Positions 54,959 through 62,400 of a stretch of DNA of 64,000 bases are shown here, one piece after another; the first letter of the stretch is position 1; every line of letters starts with the position of its first letter. The position numbers and the translations under genes are program-made. The stretch covers positions 124,001 through 188,000 of the forward strand of contig NZ_JAHUTS010000003.1 of the NCBI RefSeq assembly GCF_019209835.1, given 5' to 3'. The notes beneath the pieces were generated by a model. That model saw only the letters and a program-made list of their open reading frames with translations, was not told where the DNA came from and made no database searches. The stretch is from Enterovibrio paralichthyis. Its GTDB lineage: Bacteria > Pseudomonadota > Gammaproteobacteria > Enterobacterales > Vibrionaceae.

Positions 54959-56389
54959 TCAAGCAGCTTTTAGCCCATAGAGACTAAATTGCGTCACTAC
55001 CCGGGTTATTTGCCGTGTATTGAGCCCAATTTTGCGAAGATAAGCCTCCAGCAGGGCTATCTTCTTGATGTTTTGCGCTGCTGCCGCCAACCAGCATTGG
55101 ATTTGTACTTTCAGCAGGCCGCGGAACCTCGCATAGCGATGGCCATGATGTTGTTTGGCATCTGCGAAGCTTCGCTCCACTGTCTCTGCCCGTCGTCGGT
55201 ACACTTTCTTGCCCCACGCTGTCAGCCTCAGGGCATTGGCATTCTCAACTGATTTCTCGAACAGATGCCGGGTTATCACCCGTTTGTGGTTTTTGCTTCT
55301 GGTGCAATCATCGCGCAGCGGACAAGTTTTGCATGTCTGCGGGTTTGAGTGATATTCACGATAAGCTTGTCGGTTGGTGGTTTTATAGACCAGCTCCTGT
55401 CCCATAGGGCAGAGATAGCGGTCAGTCTCTTTGTCGTAACTAAAGTGCTTTTTCTTAATGGCATTCTTGGTGCGGTGAGGCCGGCGGTATCCCATCACCG
55501 GCAGCATTTGGCGTTGCTCCAGTTCATGACAGATAGTCGCGGTGAAGTAACCTGCATCAAGTCCGGCGGCGATGGGCGAGAGCTTAAAGCGTTCTAATGT
55601 GACATCCAGACGGGCGATATACGGTTGGGCGTCATTCACATTGCCAGGCGTGACATGCGTGTCGAGGATGATGCCGTGTTTGCCATCGACGGTGCGGTGG
55701 TCAAGGTAGAAGAAGCCCTGTGGCTTTTGATCCCGTGTCATGAACCCGCTTTCTGGGTCGGTGGTGCTGACTTTGGTGTTTCGCTCTATGTGCGTCTCTT
55801 TCGGCTTAAGCGGGCGTTTCCCTTCTGCTGCACGGTCAGACTCCACCGCCTCATCCAGTAGCTCGGCATAAGCATTGGCGTTTTGCTTGGCCAGTTCGTT
55901 GGTGTACTTACGCTTGTTGGCATTAGCTTTCAGGTGAGTGCTGTCGGTAAATAAGACGCGCCCATCGACCATGCCTTTGTTCATCGCTTGCTCGACGATG
56001 CGGATGAAGATGCGCTCGAACACATCGGTATCGTTGAAGCGACGGCGGCGGTTCTGGCTCAAAGTAGACGCATCAATCACCTTTTCAGTGAGTGACATCC
56101 GAAGGAACCAACGGTAAGCGACGTTGACCTCGATGTCTTTGACGAGCTGACGTTCACTTTTGACGCCGAATAGAAAGCCAAGAAGCAGGATTTTGAACAG
56201 GCGAACGGGGTCTATCGCAGGACGGCCATTGTTGTGGCAGTAAAGATGGGCCACTTCGTCGCGGATGAATTCAAAGTCGATGGCGGCATCTATTTTACGA
56301 ACGAGATGGTTTTTAGGGACCAACTGTTCGAGTGTCACCATCTCGAGTTCATATTGCTGAGGGCCAGGGTCTTTAAGCATGTCATCCAA
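54959..56389 (-). CDS. IS1182-family transposase
   Basis: A 476-residue DDE transposase, full length. The N-terminal segment (YELVTLEQLVPKNHLVRKID-like) and the later YRWFLRMSL, TDSTHLKANANKRK and DAGYFTA segments are those of IS1182-type transposases, with a Cys cluster (CKTCPLRDDC) in the C-terminal third. The TDST and GLDAGY aspartates fit the first two catalytic positions. ATG 56389 is at the expected place near the right end. The gene is antisense to the tniQ-cas operon. Confidence 0.92.
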   Translation of the reverse strand: MDDMLKDPGPQQYELEMVTLEQLVPKNHLVRKIDAAIDFEFIRDEVAHLYCHNNGRPAIDPVRLFKILLLGFLFGVKSERQLVKDIEVNVAYRWFLRMSLTEKVIDASTLSQNRRRRFNDTDVFERIFIRIVEQAMNKGMVDGRVLFTDSTHLKANANKRKYTNELAKQNANAYAELLDEAVESDRAAEGKRPLKPKETHIERNTKVSTTDPESGFMTRDQKPQGFFYLDHRTVDGKHGIILDTHVTPGNVNDAQPYIARLDVTLERFKLSPIAAGLDAGYFTATICHELEQRQMLPVMGYRRPHRTKNAIKKKHFSYDKETDRYLCPMGQELVYKTTNRQAYREYHSNPQTCKTCPLRDDCTRSKNHKRVITRHLFEKSVENANALRLTAWGKKVYRRRAETVERSFADAKQHHGHRYARFRGLLKVQIQCWLAAAAQNIKKIALLEAYLRKIGLNTRQITRVVTQFSLYGLKAA

Positions 56390-56479
56390 TCCGTGATTGA
56401 TTTGCTTACCCCTTATTAGATCAAAGCCCCAGCCAAATGGCTAGGGCTTTGTCAGCAGTCTGACCACCGCTTTGGTGGT

Positions 56480-56844
56480 TTTGTTGTTTTGGCTTCTTTT
56501 TAGTGACATCAAGATGACCGGCTTATGCCCCATTCCTTCTTGGAAAAATCATAGTTCTCGAATATCACTTTGCCAGTGATCCCTACAATTTCTAATCCGA
56601 AATACATACACAAATAGAGGATATAGTAAGCATTTTCTCAATACTGTCGGTTGTCTGGTTGCGAGATACTCCGGCTATGCTCGTCGGGCAATTTATTGCC
56701 TTTTGGGCGAGATTTTGCTCAAGATAGAGCGGAAAATTGCTTGTTTTCTTTGGGATAGTGGGCAAGCCAAGTAAAAACCAGGCGATATATGAGGTACGAT
56801 TTTTGCTGTATACCTTGGTGTTTTAATGTTGGATTTGCCAAGGA
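56480..56844. other. Region between the IS and the bacteriocin gene
   Basis: About 365 bp with no credible gene. It holds the T-rich tail of the duplicated hairpin and presumably the promoter of the bacteriocin gene. No LexA box was found by eye. Confidence 0.45.
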
Positions 56845-58398
56845 ATGGGAAAGATTGTCAGATTGGATAGCTTATCCAGCGGGGAAGCCATCCGGATTGA
56901 AGGAAACATTTTGCGCTTTAGTGATTCAGAGCTGGAAGGAATGTTGCCACCAGGCGCAAGCGGAATATCGCTCAAATCATCCCTAGCGCGTGGTGAACTC
57001 GTTGTACTTTCTGATACCCCAGCGGTTCCTCTTTTCACGTCATCAAATGGAAAGTTAGTCGCCAATACCAGCAATCAAATTTCTATCACTGACCAAGCCT
57101 TCTCTGAGGTAAATCAACGGTTCTTGTCTAAAAAGACTAGCTTTGGTGCATCTAAACCAACGAAAACCGATGATTTTGTCTCGTTCTCAGAGGCAAATTA
57201 TTCACCAGAGCCCGTGGTAAAAGAACCGCCACCGAAACCGATACAACCAACAGTCATTTCAGACAATTTTTCAAAGCCAGCCCAAGCCAGCAAAGTCTTC
57301 GCCAAATCCTGCACGCGTCCCTATGGTGACACACAGGCATGCGAAGAGACATTGAAAGCCCCTAACTTTGGTGTGATGGCGGCCATGGCACCGGCTCAGG
57401 CATTAGACGCCAGTGGGCGATTGCCCCTAACAAAGCTCACTGGCACCACATCACGTATGCCGCTGAACTGGTCACTCGCAGGCGAAATAACCAAAAGCGC
57501 AGCCAAACGTGCAAACTTTCTCGTCCTGGCGTTTTGGCCTGCACAACTGGGAGACGGCACTCTCTACATAGACGAAGAGCTTGCACAACTGCCGGAAGCC
57601 ACCACTCGTGTCCGTTTCCGACTCTATCAAGACGAGCACGGCAACCCGCAGGCGATCGGCATACACACCGGCGAAGGTAGCCCTTACGGCGATACCGTAA
57701 AACGAATCACTGCAGAAGCAGTCGAAGACAGATTCGAAGCAAAAGTCGATGAAGAGATCACGCTGACTTGGTACCCAGACAACAGTGACAAGGTGCTCAC
57801 CGCTGGCACCTCTTTTCCCGATACCAGTGGGTTAGAAATCAGTAACATTCTGGTGCGCCCAATAGAAGATGACGGACAAGAGTTGACTACCCTTGTCTAC
57901 CCCAACCCAGAAGCCGAACACATTGAACTGATCGTCTCCTTTCCGGCAGACAGCGGCATACCGCCGCTTTACCTAGTGTTTAGCTCACCGAGGAATAAGC
58001 CAGGTGGAGTGACTGGAAAAGGTAAAGACGTTAACTGGTCTGATGGATACTGGTTAGGGCAAGATGCTAATTCAGGACAGGGGCAATACATCCCAACGAA
58101 AATTGCCGATGCCCTTAGAGGCAAAGAATTCAATCGTTTTTCTGACCTAAAAAGCGCCATCTGGAAAGAGGTCGCTAACAATCCAGATCTATTTGAACAG
58201 TTTGATAAAATAAACAAAAAGCAAATTAAAAAAGGTAATGCCCCTTATACCTTGCCCGAACACCATGTAGGAGATCGGGGGCGTTACGAAATCCACCATG
58301 TTGAACAGATTCAGCATGGTGGGCCTGTCTATGATATTGATAACTTGAGAATCAACACACCAGAGAACCACATAAGGATTCATTCAAATGAAAAGTAG
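56845..58398 (+). CDS. S-type pyocin/colicin-like HNH DNase bacteriocin
   Basis: A 517-residue toxin. The N-terminal 180 residues are not recognised. A pyocin S domain follows (about 195-380, ending LYLVFSSPR), then a colicin E9-type HNH DNase domain (about 390-517). The nuclease motif is clear: RYEIHHVEQIQHGG near 478, then NLRINTPENHIRIH near 500. The normal receptor-binding and TonB-box N-terminus of S pyocins is not evident. Entry may therefore use another route, for example contact-dependent delivery. It is followed at once by its immunity gene. Confidence 0.85.
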   Translation: MGKIVRLDSLSSGEAIRIEGNILRFSDSELEGMLPPGASGISLKSSLARGELVVLSDTPAVPLFTSSNGKLVANTSNQISITDQAFSEVNQRFLSKKTSFGASKPTKTDDFVSFSEANYSPEPVVKEPPPKPIQPTVISDNFSKPAQASKVFAKSCTRPYGDTQACEETLKAPNFGVMAAMAPAQALDASGRLPLTKLTGTTSRMPLNWSLAGEITKSAAKRANFLVLAFWPAQLGDGTLYIDEELAQLPEATTRVRFRLYQDEHGNPQAIGIHTGEGSPYGDTVKRITAEAVEDRFEAKVDEEITLTWYPDNSDKVLTAGTSFPDTSGLEISNILVRPIEDDGQELTTLVYPNPEAEHIELIVSFPADSGIPPLYLVFSSPRNKPGGVTGKGKDVNWSDGYWLGQDANSGQGQYIPTKIADALRGKEFNRFSDLKSAIWKEVANNPDLFEQFDKINKKQIKKGNAPYTLPEHHVGDRGRYEIHHVEQIQHGGPVYDIDNLRINTPENHIRIHSNEK

Positions 58399-58642
58399 CT
58401 TGTCAGATTATACGGAAAAGGAGTTTCTGGAGTTGTTGTTGAGCACAGAAGATGATGACTTTCCTGATGACGACTTAGATAAGCTGGTTTACTTTTTCAA
58501 CAAGAGTACAGTGCACCCTAAAGGAAGTGCACTTCTCACCCACCCAACGATGGTTGGCATAGAAGACTCACCAGAAGCTATTGTCACTGAACTCAAGCGT
58601 TGGTACTCAGAACATGGGATACCCTGCTTCAAAGACAGCTAA
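58388..58642 (+). CDS. Colicin E-type DNase immunity protein (Im9-like)
   Basis: An 84-residue acidic four-helix protein matching the colicin immunity family (SLSDYTEKEFLELL at the start; STVHPKGSALLTHP and DSPEAIVTELKRW later; Im9 has near-equivalent segments). It binds and blocks the HNH DNase made by the gene before it. It overlaps that gene by 11 bp, so toxin is not made without immunity. Confidence 0.93.
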   Translation: MKSSLSDYTEKEFLELLLSTEDDDFPDDDLDKLVYFFNKSTVHPKGSALLTHPTMVGIEDSPEAIVTELKRWYSEHGIPCFKDS

Positions 58643-58657
58643 ATAAACGACCTCTAT

Positions 58658-58690
58658 CGTGCCAGACCGACTTATTCTGGCACGTTTTTG
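58658..58690 (+). terminator. Terminator after the bacteriocin operon
   Basis: Stem CGTGCCAGA / TCTGGCACG (58658-58666 and 58676-58684) followed by TTTTT. Confidence 0.9.
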
Positions 58691-58869
58691 CCCTTTTCTG
58701 TGCTGTCAACTAGGAAGAAATCCTTCTCGGTTGCCTAAATCACCTTTGTCGGGTGGACGACACTTGTTGCCAAGTGCCGTCTCCGACCATTTTGAGCTAG
58801 AAATTCAGATAAAAATTGAAAGAAAATTACTTACATCTGCTTTTCAAGAAATCTCGGGCATCTTGGGAA

Positions 58870-58972
58870 ATGTCACCTTATGGTGACTAAAAATGTCATT
58901 ATATGATCCCTGTATGTATCTAAAATATTGATTATAAACATGGTTGAATGTCACCTTATCGTCCTGGCCACA
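58870..58972 (-). repeat. Transposon end, cargo side, with three TnsB-site-like repeats
   Basis: Read inward from the terminus on the minus strand it starts TGTGGCCAGGACGATAAGGT. Related repeats on the plus strand are ATGTCACCTTATGG (58870), AATGTCATTATATG (58892) and AATGTCACCTTATCG (58947). The gap between the last two is larger than on the tnsA side. Unequal spacing between the two ends is usual for Tn7-like elements. Confidence 0.85.
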
Positions 58973-58977
58973 GCTCT
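58973..58977. repeat. Target-site duplication, cargo-side copy (GCTCT)
   Basis: Directly follows the ACA terminus and is identical to 32473-32477. Confidence 0.9.
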
Positions 58978-59488
58978 TCTGATTCGCGGCGTAAGCCCGA
59001 AACCATTGTATACATACCCAGACAGTCTCATAGGCAAGGCTGACTGGGTATCTTTCCGCACTCCTCTTACCGCTCTCCCCATTCATAAAAAAATGAAGAA
59101 AAAGCATTAAGCTTTAGCTTGGGATTTCAGCCAATCATTAAGAAAGTGTGGATTATATATCTTTTATATTCCAGATTTTAATTATTTTACTAACGGTGTT
59201 TCAAGTCAGAAACAGGACGGTATTCAACTAAGAACCATCTTCTATTAGTACCCAATTCATCCCGAATTAATCTTTTTTATTTTCTATTTTTTATGCAAGG
59301 TGGAATTAATTGAAGAAAATTAATTCGATTGCGCAATAACGAGTAGTGAAACAGATGGAATATAAGTATGCCCAAACGACCTGCATCATCAGGTTGCTGG
59401 GTATATTGCGCTTCTGTTCTGTTTTTTTATGTGCCATTTGCGCACCACATAAGATTAAAAACCTATAAACCAAAGGGATGGGTTGGCT
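58978..59488. other. Host intergenic region right of the transposon
   Basis: About 510 bp, AT-rich. Before the insertion it lay 38 bp after the stop of the attachment gene. It contains an inverted repeat ATACCCAG / CTGGGTAT (59014-59021 and 59044-59051), possibly that gene's terminator. The remainder should hold the promoter of the toxin-like gene. Short reading frames here look like chance. Confidence 0.55.
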
Positions 59489-62400
59489 ATGGACCTTTCT
59501 ATTCACCGTGTTTCACCGGTTGTTACGTCCGTTGTTATTGGTTCCATGATTTTCTCGAACAGTGCGCTGGCAATACACAACATTGCACTCTTGTCTTCAT
59601 CTGGAAATACCAATGAAATATCGACAAATTATTTTGATATTTCATCGTTGAAAAATCATGAATTAGAAAGGGCAATTAAAACGGCCTATCCCCAGCAAGA
59701 ACGGCTATTCGATAAATCGGTTGCCTCCGGTTTCAATAATCCCTCATCCCTCCTTGTTGAACGCTACTTTGAAAATGTTTCTCCGGTTAGTGCCATCCAG
59801 ATTTACGGCAGTGCGGGATACCAACTTTCCGTAGAGCAGAAAATTAATAACCTTTGGACGCAAATTCCCGCATTGACGGGCGTTGATCTGGCGTCTTTGC
59901 CAGAAGGGCAATGGAATACCTTGCCTGTAAACGAAGGCATGGTCACCGGTGCTGTGCGCATCCAGCTTATTGCCCTGAATGCTAACCCGAAAGCTGCCAG
60001 CGAAATTCGCTTCCTGAACGAACAAAATGCCGTTCTGACCTCCCATTTGATTAATCCACCTGTTGAACTGGCATTTTCCCAAAACGTCGCGGCGTCTGAT
60101 AACCAAAAAGCCTTGCTTGGCGCGGCACCCGGAAAGTATCGCGATGCCAAGTATGACAACCAGTTCGATGTTTACCTGCCTTACCGCCCTGAGCAGCTGA
60201 AATCTGCGACGCTGAGTTATGACGTGAAAGGCCTGTCGGGCGCGGCCAGTACTATTCGTATGGTCAACGATGAGTTCTCGCAAGGGGGGTTGTTGATTCA
60301 GGCGGATCAGGCAGGCTTGGCATCGGTCAGCGAGCCGGTTGATATCGACGCGCTGAAAGCGGGGAAAAACCTGATTCGCTTTACCCCGTTTGCAGATTCG
60401 GATTCCCACCTTAAATATCAGGTTGAAAACCTGCGCCTTTCTTTCGAATTGAATGATGCGAACAGCGCAGAGCCTTCTCTGCATGTGTTTGAGCCACAGC
60501 CTGATATCCGCTATCAAGGACACGCTTACCTGCGCGGCTTTGTGCAAGGCGAGGGTAATGATTCGGTTACCTTCCAGATTGGCGACAACGTCGTTCAAAC
60601 CGTCAATGGCAGCTTTGAAACGCTGGTACCCGTGCAAGGTGATTCCGTTCAGGTTGAGGCGGTGCTTGAAAGCGGTAAAACGCTGAGTCAAACACTCACT
60701 TTCGCGCCAAAAGAGAACGTCAGTGATCAAGGTGTATTGATCACTGCTGCCGGTGTGAAAGCGATGCAAGGCGACAATGCCTTGCCAGAACGCGGCTATG
60801 CCCGACACCTTGCGACCACTGAAAACGACACCCTTGTCGGGGTCAAAGATGCGTCACTGAATGTGCTGAAAACCTCGTTATCAGCAGAGCGCGATATCGA
60901 AGTCTTCACACTGGATGAGCGAGATATTCCCGCGCTCAACCAAGGCATGGTGAACGTGACACGCGGTGATGCTGCGGCTTACCGTTTCCTGCCTCATGGC
61001 ATCAAGTTCAATCAGGAAAACGAACTCACGCTCGGCTACGACAAAAACAAAATCCCTGAAGGCTATTCCGAGAAAGACGTTCACACCTTTTTCTATGACG
61101 ACGAAACCAACCGCTGGGTGCAGTTGGCGCGCAATGAAGTGGTGACCAAAGATGGCGTGATCGTCTCGAAAACCGATCACTTCACCGACATGATCAACGC
61201 CGTTATTCAAACTCCGGATTCTCCGGAAACACAGGCGTTCGGCACTACTCAACTCAAAGACATGAAAGCGGCCAATCCGGGCGCGTCAGTCAACTTGATT
61301 CAAGCGCCCAAAGCCAATGCCATGGGTGATGCCCGCACCAGCTACCCCATCGAACTGCCAGGTGGCCGTCAGGGAATGGCGCCACAACTGCAGGTGAGCT
61401 ACAGCTCATCCGCGGGTAATGGCTGGATGGGCATGGGCTGGAACCTCAGTCTACCAACGGTTTCTCTTGATACCCGCTGGGGTGTGCCGCGCTACGACGG
61501 TGCGACAGAAACCGAAACGTATCTGTTTGCCGGTGAGCAACTGGCACCTGTGGCTCACCGAGCCACACCGGTTGCCCGAACCAGTGAGAAACGTTTCTAC
61601 CCACGTGTGGAAGGCAGCTTTAACCGCATTGTCCGTCATGGTACCAGCCCGACCAATTACTGGTGGGAAGTGACCAACAAGAACGGTACCCGCCATTTCT
61701 TCGGCGGTGATGGCGTGAGCATGTTGCCAGCTGCGACATTAGCAACCGCCGACGGCAATATCTCCGATTGGGCGCTGGTGAAAACCATCGACACCTATGG
61801 CAACACCGTTACCTACAACTACGAAAAAGTGTTCGATGCCGGTATTGGCAATGGCACAGGTGGAGTGCAGGGTCAGCAGCTTTATATCCAATCCATCAAT
61901 TACACCGGATTCAACAGCGCGTCGGGTGCCTATACGGTCGACTTTACCCGCGACCGCGATCTCAATGAATCCCGCCGTCAGGACGTGATGATCGATGCGC
62001 GTACTGGCTTCAAGCGGGTCACCGCCGATTTGCTCCGCAAGATTGATATCAGCTTCCAGGGGCAGGCTGTTCGCTCCTACGAATTCAACTACACCGAGGG
62101 TGTATTCCATAAAACCCTGCTGGCGTCTATCCAACAATTTGACGCCGATGGTCAGCTCTTCAACACCCACTCCCTGAGCTACTACGACGATGTGCGCGAT
62201 GCCAATGGTAACTATCAACCATTTACCGCCACACAAGCGTGGAGCATGAGTGATGCCTACAGCATGGCAGACAGCCTGGGCACCCGCTCCGTTGAATCAA
62301 CGACCGTTCAGCAAACCAATGCGGCTACCACCGACACCACCTCATCGCCTACCACGCTCAATGCCGATGGTACGCAGGCATGTTATGTGAATACCGCGCC

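Larger units (their letters stand above)
54867..56462 (-). mobile_element. IS1182-family insertion sequence, 1596 bp
   Basis: Ends carry a 12-bp inverted repeat CAGATTGCTGAC / GTCAGCAGTCTG (one mismatch). It is flanked by direct copies of a 17-bp hairpin. It has one full-length transposase on the minus strand. Strong hairpins just inside each end (54880-54905 and 56421-56450) would insulate the element from outside transcription. Confidence 0.88.
32478..58972. mobile_element. Type I-F3 CRISPR-associated Tn7-like transposon (CAST), 26,495 bp
   Basis: Boundaries are fixed by three independent signs: a 5-bp duplication GCTCT outside both ends, 5'-TGT...ACA-3' termini with an inverted repeat of 20 of the first 26 bases identical (both start TGTGGC), and internal TnsB-site-like repeats in both ends. 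Inside are tnsA-tnsB-tnsC, xre, tniQ-cas8f-cas7f-cas6f and a short array, with restriction, GTPase-nuclease and bacteriocin cargo. cas1, cas2 and cas3 are absent, as expected for a CAST. The tnsA side faces the protospacer. All transposition genes look intact, so the element may be active. Confidence 0.95.

Noticed and set aside
56700..56844. LexA (SOS) box before the bacteriocin gene
   Set aside because: I looked for CTGT-N8-ACAG, common before DNase bacteriocins; the closest sequence, CTGTATACC near 56809, lacks the second half.
59368..59616. 82-codon frame on the plus strand overlapping the start of the toxin-like gene
   Set aside because: It is rich in Cys, Tyr and Phe, has no ribosome-binding site and overlaps the better-supported signal peptide of the large gene in another frame.
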